Positions 44,656 through 57,689 of a stretch of 64,000 nt of DNA are shown here, piece after piece; the stretch's first letter is position 1; the number at the start of each line of letters is the position of its first letter. The stretch comes from Paguma larvata (lineage: Eukaryota; Chordata; Mammalia; Carnivora; Viverridae): the NCBI GenBank assembly GCA_030068075.1, contig CM057826.1:115778746-115842745 (forward strand), written 5' to 3'. The notes under the pieces were generated by a model, which searched no databases, was not told the DNA's origin, and saw only the letters and a list, made by a program, of their open reading frames with translations. The translations under genes and the position numbers were made by a program.

Positions 44656-47600
44656 ACCAGTAACTCACCCGGGACCCATCAACAATTAGGTGGCATTACT
44701 TGGACATAGTCTAAGTCTGTCTATTCCTATAGCCGGAATTCGCCAGCCACTATACCACCTGCTTTTTCAAGTCACTAGGGGATTTCTGTGATATACAAGA
44801 AAGGACCAAGGAGGCTACTCTTGGCATTTTTCCTTCTTTCAACGGTGCTCTGGATGTAGCGCTCACACCTGAAATAACAGGGCACTTGCATTTCATGTGA
44901 ACTTGAACTAAGGCAAATCGGAACTGTGCCACGTAAATATATTCACAAAAATCTTGACTCAGAAGCCAAAACGGATTCCGTGCAAAGCTGACTTCACCTT
45001 CACACCCATCCGGAAATTATTCTTGAATCACGTGAGGTCTCATCGAATACTTATTTTGCATGTCATTCTATAGCCCTATTCAGCAAAGAGTGAAAACCAA
45101 GGATATTTAAGGACAACTGGGGCAGGGGAAGCAGGTGACCTGTGTTATCATAACCAAGTTAAAATCTTTAAAATATCCTCTTAGACAGATCAAGCAGAGG
45201 CCTATGAAAACAGCTGTGCGCCTGGTTCTGAGCTAAGTTACTTGAAAAACATCATGTGCCTCCCTTACTCCTCACGGCAGCTATCTGAAGCAGACGCTAG
45301 GGCTACGCCCTTTTTACAACAGAGGCTTGAAGAAATTATGAATTATGCAAAGTCACCAAGAGCTCAGTACCCTCTCCCCGTACTGATACGACAGAATCAT
45401 TACTCAGCATACATTCAGCATTATACTGGTAACACACGTGCTATCGCCGAAAGTCAAGCGTCTGTATTGGCCAGGGTTAAAAACAACTCTTTGGTGAACT
45501 ATTTATTATGACACTTAGTCGCACAGCTGAATCTACTGCAACTTCGGTCCTGCAAGAATTGTCCTAGTTAAAGCAGCAATGACAGCCACGGTATTATACT
45601 GTTTTCACTATTTATTAGCAATGAAAGCCTTGTTTACAGTGGAGGTTACTTTTCTCTCTCCGAAGTTTTGTTGCGCGCACAAAAATGGACTCCTCTTAAA
45701 ATCCTAACTCGGTCCTTGCATCAACGTGGCCGCGTATGTTGAAGAATCATGTAAATGTCTGTTTGGCCCTTACAATTTGCCAGATGCTGTTCTCAGTGCT
45801 TTATGTACATTTTTCCCATTCAGGTTCCACCAAACGCTTTATGATAAGTACTACTAGCAGGCCTACCGTCATTTCACGTTCATAAAGTTTGGAGTTACCT
45901 GTCCAAGGCTACGGAGCTTGTAAGGGTAGGCCTGAACTTCAGCAACCCGTGGTCTATGTCTGCACATCTGTCTTTCAAAGTCTCTGGCCTTCAAAGCTGA
46001 AACAAATGAACACACTGAGCCCGAAAGCCCAGGAGCCGGGGCCAGAACGGAGCTCTCACTCAGGTCCGACACACCCTCTAGCGCATCTCAAGACCCCTTT
46101 CTGCTGCTGAGCTTTCTGCCACTGGCCCAGCTTGGCTGGGGCTGCATCCTGCTGATCCGAACTGCGGGGAAGCTTCCCCAGGGCCCCCAGGCTGTGTCCC
46201 CCTACTTTGCTCTCTGCACTCTCTGTCCATCACTGTATATTTAAACCAGTCTTTGATCAACTATTTGTTTAATGTCTTATCTCCCCTACCTGATTACAGG
46301 TGGGGGGCAGGTCATCTGTTTAGGTTGAGGGGCTTGCCTTCCACTGCTCAGTACTTCACATAAGGTTGAGAAATGGCAAGGGAATATAGAAATGAAAGAC
46401 GGTGTTGATGAAGGGAACAGGAAGAAAGCTCACCCTCCCATCCCCCTCATCCTTGACTGAAAGTTCTATAAAGGCAAAAATTGTATCTATCTTTTTCTCA
46501 TTACAACCCCACACCTGGCACTGTCCCTGACTCACAGGAAGTGCATAATAATTTTTGGTGGAATTAATAAATAAGACATAGCCTCTGAATTCTTATCTGA
46601 CAAAGAGGAAGGATAAGACCCAGCATACAGCTTTTTAAAGGAACAGCACATAGGACAACATGCCGAGCACAGGCATGGCACAGAGTAAGCGCTCCATGAG
46701 CGTCTGTCAGTGAATTGGAATTCCTGCCTCTCCTAACTCCCACTAACTCTGCTCCAGGTCCTGGCAAGGCCAGGGGCTTAATGAGAGGGCTGAGCCCAGA
46801 AGTGAACCCACTCCCTGGCCGCGATCTGGTAAGGGTGAAGATGTTTACCTTGAGGTTGGGGTGATAGGACTATAATTAGCAGAGGCAGGAATGCAGGGCC
46901 GTTAGGATTTGCCTCTAGCAGAAAAGTTATACCTGAGCAGGAGATAGCAGCTTTGGAATAAACAAAGTCAGATGAAGCAGAAGGGAAAATAAAAGCACAG
47001 GCCTACTGTCCACCCAACGCAAAAGAACAAATATGGCACCTTCAGCCTGTCAGGGGAGCAAACATTTTGCATTTCTCTGTCACCTTTCACTCTGTCTCCT
47101 CACCCCCAGCCACCAGCCTCTGGGCTGCGACAGAGGTTTAGAACACAAACTAGAACGTGTCACGACTCTGCTTAAAACCCTCAAGAGGATAATACCTGAA
47201 CTCCTTGCCAGGCCAACTTCCATCTTACTTGCCAAGCTGTGGCCACAGAGGCCTACCGTCAGCACTTCCACGGCAGGCCCTTTCCCACACAGGGCTTCCA
47301 ACCGGGCTCCCTCAGCCCAACCTTTCTCCTCAACTTCCCTCAGGCTCAGGTCTCAACTCAGACCCCCTCCTAGCACTTATCACAGCCTCGAATTGCATGG
47401 CCTGTCTGTCTCCTCAAAAGATTGTGAGCTTCACAAGAGCAGGGAACACTGTCTCTCACCACCAAGTCCTCAGAGTAGGACGGACTCCTACCCAGAATGA
47501 TAGGTGCATGAATGAATGCATGCACACATACATACAGAATACATGCATTTCTCAGAACACCTGCTCCAAACCTGTCTTTAGGTTCCAACTAAGAGCAGAA

Positions 47601-49399
47601 TATAATATTCATTTACCTCCCAGACACTCTGCAATCACACTCTACTTACACACCAGAGGCTCCTCCTAGGCCAGGGCTGGGGGCTCCTCCATCTTCTCCC
47701 CCATCCCATCAAGGCTGTGCTTTCTTCACCTCAAGCTTCAGGAAAGCCGGAAAAAGATCAGAAATGGAACCTCGTCTGTCTCTTGGCTAAATCCTCTAAA
47801 TAAAGGAAACAGGACAGCAAACACAAACTACCACCACCACCTTGCTTTCTTTGGATGGTTTAGAAAGGATGTATTTACTGCCATCCTTTTAATTGTTCAA
47901 ATCCCACAGAGAGCGCTGGCTGCAAAATTACTGCTCCAACTTTCCTTGTTTAGTGTGGTTAAATGACTTAACAAAAAAACCAGGTTTTCATGTTTGTGAG
48001 GCTGAGAAGAGGTGGTAGCAAAGTAGAGAGAGCTAGGTTGCAAAGATCTGGAAACTCAGCACTACATTTACTAGATCTTCCATTGAGCAGGACGCTTGGC
48101 CTCAATTCCTACATCTGACAAATGGGAATAATGATACTGAACTTCAGTATCTGCAAAGGGAAATCCTAAACAATTGTAACATACTCTATTGCCCTAGTAA
48201 AGAGTATTTCTTTTGACTTTAAGCAAGGTCTTGGCCCTCAAAGACTGAGGTCCCCTAGGCGAGGGGGGGTCTCTGCTCCCAGGAGCTGAGTAAGTAAATC
48301 ACACTGCAAAGCTACATCTGAGTAGTGAGAAAGCATGTTACACTGAGACTCTGTGACCTTGGGTTCTGGTCTGGGTTTGCAAAATGTTTCTCCCGCAGTG
48401 CATCTCCTGAGCCTGAGCCCCAGCCCCAGCCCCAGGCCAGATTTCTGGCCTGGAAAAGGAGCCTTTCATTGGCTCTTTTGACAACAGCCAAGCGCAGTCC
48501 TTTGGTGGCGTAGAAAGAAAAAGACAGGACAGCTCACAACCCCTGGCGGTGAAGCCAGAACACCAGCAAGAGAAACTAAGGGGAGTTCAGGCCCTAGCCC
48601 AGCTCCTATCCCCCAACGCTGGACTCCCCCAACCCCCCCTCCCCCAGGCTACAGCCTCCAGCGTTCCTGGGCGGAGCTGGGCCTGAGGCTGTTCTGAGGG
48701 ATCCTCGCCTTCCCGGAGTCAGGCCTAATGGCGGGGGCTTTTCTTTTCAATGGCCTAGGCTGATGGGATAACCCCATCAGCATCGTTAACTGTAAAGAAA
48801 GGATCCCCGGCTACTTCCATTTCCTCTTGCGGCTCAAGAACCCTGTTGTTATTTAATCCCATGGCCACTCTGGCAGCATCCTTTGCTCTGCCGACTCCAC
48901 CCATCCACCTGGCCAATTCTCGGCTGTTCCCACTTCCCCGGAGGGGCGCCGATGGGGATGATTGGGAAAAGTCTCCTACTACAGGAAGGGGCCATGGCCT
49001 TCGGTGGACAGAGGCTCCTCAGGGTTGGGAAAGGCACGGGGGTGGGGAGTGGAGCAGCTAGTGAGAGCAGCCGAGAGCCGGCAGGCGCCTAGGCGCTGCG
49101 GACAATACACTGGGACATGGAGGGAGAGCACTGCGAGGCGAGAGCTCTAGTTGAGTAGCCAGCGTCGGCCGGGGGAGGGTACTGGAGGAGGAGGAGGTCT
49201 CGGCCCTGTCGCTGTCCACACCCAAGAAATGGTGCGGGCGGGGGGGGTGGGATGGTCTGCACTCACTCAAGGAAGACTCAGTCTTAGTAATGGAACCAGA
49301 TTCACTCAAGCAACCCCCACTATGCCTTTCTGTGCTACGGACTTTTGACATTTTCTTAATATTTGGTAAGCGCAGCTTCAAGACTCCTCCCCCCACCCG
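44656..49399. other. SPRY4 upstream flank, SINE-free
   Basis: No carnivore SINE or young L1. It holds minus-strand MIR relics at about 45230-45380 and 45765-45965, L2 3' ends at about 46440-46575 and 47165-47515 (TTGTGAGCTTCACAAGAGCA), and otherwise unique sequence with possible regulatory blocks (47860-47970, 48740-48790). If the divergent antisense RNA known from human exists here, its first exons should fall in this stretch. No coding gene was seen. Confidence 0.55.
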
Positions 49400-49692
49400 A
49401 CGCCCCTAGGCTAGAGAATGATAAGGCCTCCAGCGGGGGTCTTCCGGTCTCCCGCCATCCCCCAACCCCCGCGACTGCCTGCGGCGGTTCGAGATCCCTA
49501 GATCTAGGTGTGTCCTCCCCACCCCGCTCTCCGCCCAGGACTCAGAGGCCGCAGTGCCCCCCGCCCCCCAACGACACTGACGGTTCCTGCCCAGGCCCGC
49601 AGTGGCGTGAAAGTGGCCTTTACCTCCTCTCGCAGGCTGGGAGGGGGTACAGCCCACGCAGCTGATCCAGCTGCAGCAGTCGCCGCCGCCCT

Positions 49693-49938
49693 CCATTCAT
49701 AAAAAAAAAAAAAAAAAAGGCAACAACAACCTCCACCCCTTTTTGTAAAAGAACGGCGGTCTCAGGAGGAGCTAGAGTCAGCCCCAGCAATCAGGGGTTA
49801 AGTCCTTTTCCGGCCCCCCATTCATAAAAAAAGGAGCGCGGCGCATGCGCGCGCGGGGTCTCTTGTGCCCACCCATTCATAGAATCGCGAACTGGGCGCG
49901 TGCGCACTGGAGTTCCCTTCCCTCCCATTCATAAAAAA
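49693..49938 (+). promoter_or_regulatory. four repeated CCATTCATA (TATA-like) promoter elements
   Basis: The 8-mer CCATTCAT occurs at 49693, 49818, 49873 and 49925, always on the plus strand and always followed by an A-rich run; in three copies CATAAAAAA resembles a TATA box. The spacings are 125, 55 and 52 bases. The second and third copies are each followed within about 20-30 bases by an NRF1-like GCGCxTGCGC. The last copy lies about 25-30 bases before the expected transcription start. The repeat suggests duplicated core-promoter modules giving several start sites. Confidence 0.55.
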
Positions 49939-49956
49939 GCCATTTTCCCAGGCAGT

Positions 49957-50138
49957 GGTTGCAACACCGCCGCGGAGGCAGCGAGAGGAGCTGACAGCGC
50001 GGAGCTGGCGCTGCGGAGCGCAAGGAGCCCTATCGGTTTCTCCCGCCGACGTCTGCGAGGACAGCAGCGTCTGACCCGCCCGGGTTCGGAGGTTTATACA
50101 GGCGTGGAGCAATGCTTACGGCTCTGCGGCTCCTCAAA
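49957..50138 (+). other. SPRY4: SPRY4 first exon (5' UTR)
   Basis: The end is set by a splice donor CTCAAA|GTAAGTCC with GT at 50139-50140. The start is approximate, taken as about 25-30 bases after the last TATA-like CATAAAAAA element. The sequence is GC-rich and lacks a long frame. It contains an ATG at 50112 that, if spliced directly to the exon at 59300, opens a short upstream frame of 11 codons ending at TAG 59306-59308, before the main start. Assignment to SPRY4 rests on the position, CpG island and donor site rather than on a transcript. Confidence 0.65.
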
Positions 50139-53100
50139 GTAAGTCCCTGGCCCGTTTCGGGATCCGAAACTGCCCCCCTCTGAGCCGCGACGCGACACCC
50201 CCTCCGACTGGGGCAAATGGTGCGCTATTTCTAGGCGCGCCTCAGTGTTCCTTTCCTCTCCCTGCGCCTCCTTGAGCCACTGCGATGTGCCGCAGCTCCC
50301 TGACGCCCTCGGCTGGGCCGGCACGGCGCCGGGGGTGTTCACAGCCTGGCACCGGAGTTTCCGACCCCGGGGCATTGCCAAGCCCGGCTTCTTCACTCTG
50401 AGACTCAGGAAGCCCCGTGCGCGTCCCGGGAGTTTGCCTCTGGCCTGGTTTCTTCCTCCTCCTGCCACCACCAGCCTCGAGCGCTGGAACGGGAGGCTCT
50501 GGGCTCGGTCAAGAGCCACCTCTTGGGTCCGGCGGGCGCTCTTGCCCTGGGCGGCTGGCCCACCCCGGGCTCCGTGCCCACGGTGCCAGCTCTGCCCAGA
50601 TCTTCCCAGTCCGCTGCAGCGGCCTATGTTCGACGTAGGTTTTTCTTTTCCCTTCGGAGCCGTGACAGATTGGGTTTTCTACCCTTCTGTCTCCCCCTCG
50701 ATGGTCAGTACGGGGTTGGCCTGGAACTGGGCATTTCTGCTCCCTCTTTGGCGAGGCGGTTCCTCGCCGTCTGACCTTTGGTCTGCTGCTGCATTTTATG
50801 CTGTGCAACTGCCTTGCAGTTGCCTTTCCCTTCCCCGGCCTCTGCAGGGCCAGAGGCTTCTCGGCCTCCTCGTGCCTCCCTTCTCGGGGCACCGAGCTGT
50901 GCCAGGCCCCGGGGCTGGGCCGCGCTGGGGCTGTGGTGGGGGCTGAAGGTGCGTTTACATAACGCCGGGCGTGTGGGAGCTAGAGGAAGAGGTTGCGTGC
51001 GTAGGAGAGATAAGGCTCCCGCTTCCCTCCTTCCTTCTTGGTGGTACCAGGCTTGACATCACCGAGAAGAGAGAAAGATAGAGACGGTACGTTCTGAAAA
51101 TTCTGAATCTCCAAGGCCACAGGGGCAAAGAAGGCGGGGGGCGGGGGGGGGGCGGGAAGCAAAGGCGGGTTTGGTCAGTCAGGGTGGCTGGAGCTTGGCT
51201 TCATCACTGGGGCCAGAGCTGTGCCCAGTTCCCCCTCCATGCAGATGATCAAAAAGCATTTAGACAGTAGCTACTCTTGTGCAAGAAGACGATTTCTCAA
51301 TTCTCTTTGATTGGGGCTGGGGGTTGCGGGCAGAGAGGGCGAGAGAGGCGAAAATGGTTGCACGGCTTGAGGGCTGAGCTATGGGCGTTGAAGCAAACTG
51401 GGCTGGAGGGGCTGGATGGTGAGCGGCGGGGAGAGCTCCTGGCTGCCTCAGTTAGCAGCTATGGTTGGGCATTCATGTTGTCAAGGCTGGGTGAAGGCAG
51501 GAGGCTGCGCTGTGGCACACTGAGGTTCCCAGGACTCCCCCCCCCCAAACATGATTAGTGTTGAAAGGAAAAGTGTGGGTTCAGTGGGGTGCCCAGATCC
51601 AAAAGGAACCCCCACTTTCCAAACACCTCCAAATCAGTGGCGTGATTCTCTCCAGTTTGGAGAGGGGCGGGAGCTGACCAAGGCTCTCCAATCTTTCTGA
51701 TGAGCCTCTGGGGGACACAAAGCTAGAAGGTGAAGGCCTAGTGCATTTAGGAAATACGGGCCTTATCAATCTCTTAATAAGCTCGGTCGGGCCTGAGGCC
51801 CTACCCAATATTGCACTGGTGATTTCACAATGTTTAGAGTTCTCTGGATCTTCACACGGATGGAGCATAAACATCTGGAATTTTCAGTTTTTACTTTAGT
51901 ATGTGGGTGTGGGTTGGACTAAGAAAGGGAGGGCTGCAGTTGACCCCTTTAGCTCTCAATCTCAGCAGAAGGGGGGCGGGGAAGACATAGACCTGTCCCA
52001 GTGTGAAACTGAGTTTCCTCCCTTTGCCAGCCCTCGGGAGCAACCTCCCTTGCCAGCAGGCTTCAGGCAAATCCATTAATGTGAGCAGTGCACACACTGA
52101 CCAAGTGAGATGCGTTTGCCAGTACCTGGTAGGGGGTATTTTGATGGCAGATTTCCGAAATCTCCTTGATGGACAAATGTTTGTCAGTTAAGGTGAGGAA
52201 GACTTTCATAAGACATCTCTTAGTTATTTTCCTTTTTTAGATTCCAACGAGGAGCCCTTTCCCCTTTTTGTGAACTGGAAATTCTCCTCATTCCCATGAC
52301 CTTTTCCAGATTACCATCATTCCGAAATGGCATCACTTCCTTAAAGCTTTAGTTGGTCTTGGTGGGAAGAGACAGAACATAGACCAGAATGATTCCTAGC
52401 TAAGGCCAGACAGAAACCGGGGGCCGGGGATCATTTGGAGCTCACAGATGTCCTTTTTGTTTTAATCCTTCCAGAATAGATGGAGAGGCGGGGCTCTTCC
52501 GGAATTCTAGCCTCTGTCCATTTCATATTCTTCACCGACCCACTCCCCATCCCCCACTCTGGTAAACCTGACATAGCCTCTTGCCCAGAGGTTTGGCTGA
52601 CTTGAATAACAAATGAAGGCAGCCTTTCAAAGCAAAATTTAAAAGGGAGTGATTTAAAAATTAAGGGAGGAAAAAACCCCCATTAACACCTCCAGAAGTA
52701 GCCCCGGAGGTGTTTTGCTCTGCCGTTTAATACTTTGGGAGAACGTGTAGGGACTTCTCTTCCGATTCTGATGCTAAGTCCCTTGGTGTGACATCTACTC
52801 CCCGGTGTGGGGCCCCCCTCAAGCATTTTTCTTTCCTCAGGACACCCTTTTGGCTAGGGCTCCTTATTTGTATCAACGAGACTTGGAAAGGAGCCCCCTT
52901 TCTTTCATCAGAGAAGCTGTGCTCTTACAGAGTTAAAGCATTTAATTTGGTTCTGAATCCAGGGTGCCTGTCATCTCACCTCTAATGATTTGGAAGTTCC
53001 TTTGTGAGGAAAACTGAGAGGAAGGATTCCTGCACAAACCTCTGAACTTAGGGATAGAGCTGAAAACATGGGAGTTGGGAGGTAGACAAGAAAGTGTTCT

Positions 53101-55544
53101 TAACGGGGGAAGGGGAAGAGTGGAAAGCTACCATCTCACGGCCAACCTGGATCTCCCTGATAGAAGGGAAAGCAGTGCCGCACTGGAATATATTTTTGCT
53201 CTTTCAAAAGAGCCAAAGGAAGACGTGATGAAGAGCAACATATAGGGAAGTACACTAGTCCTTCCAGAATAAGCTAGCGCCAGGTCAGAGCAGATGCGTG
53301 GCTAGGAAACCTGCTATGCTTGGGCCTTAGTCTCTCCATCTGCAGAGTGGGGGAGGAGAAACGTCCCCAGGGGGCTAGGCTGGGCTGTGCTCCTGACCAC
53401 TCACTACTGGGCGCCCAGGATGAGGCCCTGGTTGTAAGGGAGCCACATCCTGCACAGGAGGGTAGGGGGTGCTGCATGATGTAAGAGGCGGGGTATTCTT
53501 GGCTCTCAGGGGTCTGGGGCCACCCTGCAGATCCGGACAGCTGACAAGGCTGGGGACGTATCCGGGACATGTGGCTGGGTTTAAGAGGCTCCACCATTCA
53601 GCTGCGATCGTGATTGTTCTTTCCAAGGACAGTCCGTGGAGGAAGCAAGGGCACTGGGGGAGGAGCACAGATGTGCTGGATCCAGTGGAGGAGGGAAGGG
53701 GCCTTTCTGGGGCAGGTGGCCATTTGCAGAAGAGTGGTTTCCCTTGTCCGGTAGTCTTTCTTTTTCTGGATGGGAGAAGGGGGTAGTCATCTCCTGCCCC
53801 ATCCCAGGAATAAGCTAAGACCTATTTTTGGAGTCTATTATTAGAATCTAGGTGGAGGGTGGTGAGATAAATGATCTCAGTGTCCGTGAGAGGGGGCCTT
53901 CCCTTGGGGTCTAGCTTTCTGGTCCCCTCCAAACTTCATGTGGGCCAGGAGTTCCCAAACTGTGTCAATGGCCACCAGGCTTCTTCTAGCCCCATTCTTT
54001 TCTCCTCTTGCCTTCTTTAAGGGGATCTGAGCAGACAAGGATTATGGGGGTAAAACAATGAAACCAATATTTGAAGCCAGCGAGAACAGCCCAGAGCCGA
54101 ATACACCGAGACTCTCTCCAGCTCATCCCTGTGCTGGGCCTTTTTGGTGCTCAGCTGACTGGTCTGGTTGTGGACGGGGAAGAGAAGAGGGTTGGGAACA
54201 GCTAGCTGGTGCTGGGACAAAGGGATGAAAAGCAGCTGTTTTCTTCGTGATCTCTAATGGTTTATGGCCAGAGGTGAGCTCCTTAGTGCTGGTGCTGGAG
54301 AGGGAAGGGGGAGCAGCAAGGTTCTCAGACAAATCCGACTGCGTAAATGCTTTGTTTTCCCACAGGGACAGTTCTCAGCAGAGATGCGGAGACTGGCTTT
54401 CCTCACGCCCGCCCCCCCCTCCCCCACACACACCCCTTTTAAAGTCCTTTTGAAGCAATAAGTCATTATTTGGTCGGAGTTTAATTAACTAAACTGGGAT
54501 GTTGTCACAAAGAACCAAGTGATAGTGGTGGGTGGGCTCCCTGCAGCCTAGAGACCTTTTCTTCTGAACTGATAAAGGGTTAAATAGCCTTCGCTGGGAG
54601 GACCTCCTGAGGCTGAATGGAGCGGTGCAGAGATTGCCCGTTCATTCAGAGCCTCTTGCCAGGCTGTCATTTGATGACCTATAGTTTTCAAAGCACAACT
54701 GTTGGGTTTTCCACATATTCCCAATCCTCTTCCCAGGGTAAGTCAAGGGGAAGGGGTTGGATGGGTGGCGTGGGCATTTAACACGCCCCTTGATTCTTTT
54801 CAGCCAGCCCGCTCTGCAAGGTCTGCATCCTGATGCGCAGCCCCTCTCACAGGTACAAACGCCACAGACCACCAAGTGGCAAAGACAGGACCTTGTGCTC
54901 TGGGCTGTTCCATATCCTGCTGATTCAGTATTCTAAGACTCTGTTCTGGCTTCCTCTTATTCCTTCCCTTCCGCGCAGACCTGGACCAGAAAGCCCCATC
55001 TGAGAATGTGCCCTAGAGACCCTTAATTTAAGTTCAGCTGTGTACGAGGAAGGAGAGGGGATTCCCTCCCACACCAGGGCTTCCTCTTAGAGACTGTTTT
55101 GTGGCGAGACCCATCCGACTTCACAAAAAATAAAAATGAACACACTTAGTAAAGTAGCGGTGTGTGAGATGACAGGAGAGATGGCCAAGAAAACTGAAGT
55201 GGAAGCGAAGGTAACTTGAGCTCTGAGCCTTCCTGTAATGACAGATTTCAAACCCTCAGCCTCCACTCTGAACAGTGAGGCTTCCCTGAACTGGGGGCCC
55301 GTCTGATGTAACCCCCGTCTGGCCTCATGTCCCTGCTGGTTTGGTTAAGAGCCGTGGATGGATGGCCTCATGAGGCTCCCAAAGGGCTAGTGGCAGATGG
55401 GGGGGGGGTGGAGGACGGAACGGACGACTCGTAGAATTCATGGCTGCGAAAGCGATTGGTGCTTTCCTGCCTTTATATGCATACCCAGCCTTGACTGTCA
55501 GGGCTGTGGGGCCGACGGGGCAGGTTCTGGAACCTCTTCCTGTG

Positions 55545-55690
55545 TGAGTTTGAATCTTGCCTTCATCACCCACCAGCACTGTTCCTCATTTCTTCCTTGC
55601 AAAATGGGTGTCATCCTCCAAGGTGATGGTGTGAGGATTCAATGAGAAAATCACCCAGGGCTTAGCACAAAGAAGGCATGTTTCATAAAT
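55545..55690 (+). repeat. MIR relic in SPRY4 intron
   Basis: GTGTGAGTTTGAATCTTGCC, GAGGATTCAATGAGAAAATC and GGGCTTAGCACAAAG follow the MIR plan. Confidence 0.65.
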
Positions 55691-57576
55691 ACCCTCTCCT
55701 TCCACAATTATTATTATTTATTATGTGAAGTCGTGAGTGCAGGTGAAAGTTTCCTCATCCTAATCCATAATAAAGCCGCCTAAAACTTGATAGAGGTGCT
55801 TCTCTGGCTAAGTGGAGTGCTGGCTTTGTTTCTCAGTCTACGGTCTTCCAAATTGGCCATCAGTCTTCCAAAGAGCCTAAATGAGGCAAAGCCTCCTCTC
55901 TCCTATTTATATTATAAATCTCTTCCTTCCTTGCAGGGGAAGCAGAGAGTACATATTAAACTGCACTTAAGTTCCGTCAGCATTGCTTAGACTGGAGGAT
56001 GGGTGTGTCCCAGGGAGTAGAGATTGATCTTCTAGACCAACTGAGGGTTGGGGTTTCTTTGGTTTTTTTTTTTTTCTTTTCGAGACTTCATTTAGCTATG
56101 CTGAGGGTTTATCAAACAGGCTGCTCGGGAAGTAGTTTTTCTTTGTCAGCCAAATGAATTCAGCCCTCCTGTAGAAGTCCCTGCTAATGGGGAGGTGAGG
56201 CAGTGAGGCTTGAGGAGGGTTTTGAGCAGTGCAACTCTGAGCCAGCCAGTGGTTTTTTGCTGAGCTGATGGCCGGAAGGAGTCCAGCATCAGGGTTGCGA
56301 CGGGGAAGATGCACTTTGGAATAGGCCTGCTGGAGCCATCTTGGATGCAGCATGTCCCGAGATAGCTGAGTCATCGCGGCCCGAGCTCCCACCTCCCCCC
56401 GTGTCTGGCCCCAGCTGCAGGCCCAGATGTTGACAGCTACCTCTGGATGGTGATGGGAGTCTGTGAATGCCAACATCCCCATTGCCTGCAGGCGCTGCGC
56501 CCACCCTGGCATCCTGGTGGGGCTTTTCCATTAGTCTGCCTTCTGATTCCAGAGCCTACCAAAATCCCTGAGCATTGCATGTGCCTTTTACTTTATCCAC
56601 AGAAAAAATGTGGCTGTTTTTAAGAACCCCAGGAATAGAACTGGGGAAAGAGGGATGGATAATCTTTCTTCCCCCCAACTTTTTCTAACAGCACAACAAG
56701 TCCCAGTCCTAGTCCTCCGAGACAAACAAAAAGGCTAACTACATGGGGCAATACAGCCTTCAAACTGCCGCTGATAGTTTTGTTGGCAGGACCCTGGGTA
56801 TTCATGACCTGAGCTTCTGGAATAAGGAAAAATGTGCTTTCTCTTAGGGGGGTTCTGGCTGCAGCACCTCTTGATTGGTGCCGGAGAGTCTTCTGTACCT
56901 CTGTCAACACTCCATTCTTACTCCCAGTCACACATTTTCCTCCAGGCAAAGTCCCTAAGGTGTGGACCCAGGGCTTCTAACTCTCTTCTGTCAACCCTAA
57001 ACCCAGTTCTAGAAGCAAGGCTTTGGAACCCCTGCAAAGAATAAGTGGACTAAAGTAGCAATCCCTGAAGCTCTGCCGGTAGCATTCCCTTGGAAAAATT
57101 CTTCCAGAAATGCTTATTTGACATCCCCGCCCCCAATCCAGCCTTGACCGTCGGGCTCCCCACAGGAGGCTGCCTTGGGAAATGACCATTCTTGGTGGCA
57201 GACCTTGCCGCACACTTAAGGCTCACTTTGCGACAGGGAAGTCTCCGGTTTGAAGATGTTGGCTCTCCTTTCATCTGAAGGGAATGTGGAGATAGGAGGC
57301 AGACTTTCTCCAACACAAGCGGCACTCACTGCACAGAAATCCCAGCATCTTTTAAGTAGGTAGGGCCATGGGAGCAAAGCCAGTAGTACATGCCCTCTGC
57401 AAACGGGAAATCTCCGTTGACTGAACGGAGATTAGAAAAGACTTCGTGCCTTTCTGCATTTGCAATATAGAGGCTATACAGATGAGAACCCTGCGGATAA
57501 GTTCCCTTTTACCTCCTTCATGAACTTTACATCTAGAACTAGCTTTTGCTTTTTTTTTTTTTTTTTTTGGAGACAG

Positions 57577-57689
57577 GTTAGAAAGCATCTGTGGAAGCCC
57601 TCTGCCAACAAGTTAACCATTTCTGATCAAATACTGTTTCCAAGTAGGGAACTAGAATATTGAGTTGCCTTGAATGCCTTTAGACATTG
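57577..57689 (+). other. candidate alternative SPRY4 exon
   Basis: A long T tract (57549-57568) followed by GGAGACAG gives a good acceptor ending at 57576, and CATTG|GTAAGTG gives a strong donor at 57690. The 113 nt between contain an ATG at 57674, 16 nt before the donor. Joined to the exon at 59300, this ATG would be in frame with the SPRY4 start and add 21 residues beginning MPLDIGPLEAC. A longer human isoform with an N-terminal extension of similar length is known to me, but I cannot confirm that it uses this exon. The call rests on splice-site appearance only. Confidence 0.25.

Larger units (their letters stand above)
49400..50960. promoter_or_regulatory. SPRY4: CpG island promoter of SPRY4
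   Basis: CpG dinucleotides and G+C content rise sharply over this interval, which spans the first exon and the start of the intron. It includes two NRF1-like palindromes (GCGCATGCGC at 49841-49850 and GGCGCGTGCGCA near 49895-49906), the four CCATTCATA elements and many GC boxes. This arrangement is typical of a broad, inducible housekeeping-type promoter. In human a divergent antisense RNA (SPRY4-AS1) starts near the same promoter; nothing here proves or excludes it. Confidence 0.8.

Noticed and set aside
47033..47669. Frames of 154-155 codons on the plus strand
   Set aside because: They overlap an L2 3' end and each other in different frames.
50245..50946. Open frame of 233 codons on the plus strand after the SPRY4 first exon
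   Set aside because: It lies in the CpG island, where stop codons are rare by composition; it is rich in Pro, Arg, Ser and Leu without any domain, and starts inside the intron.
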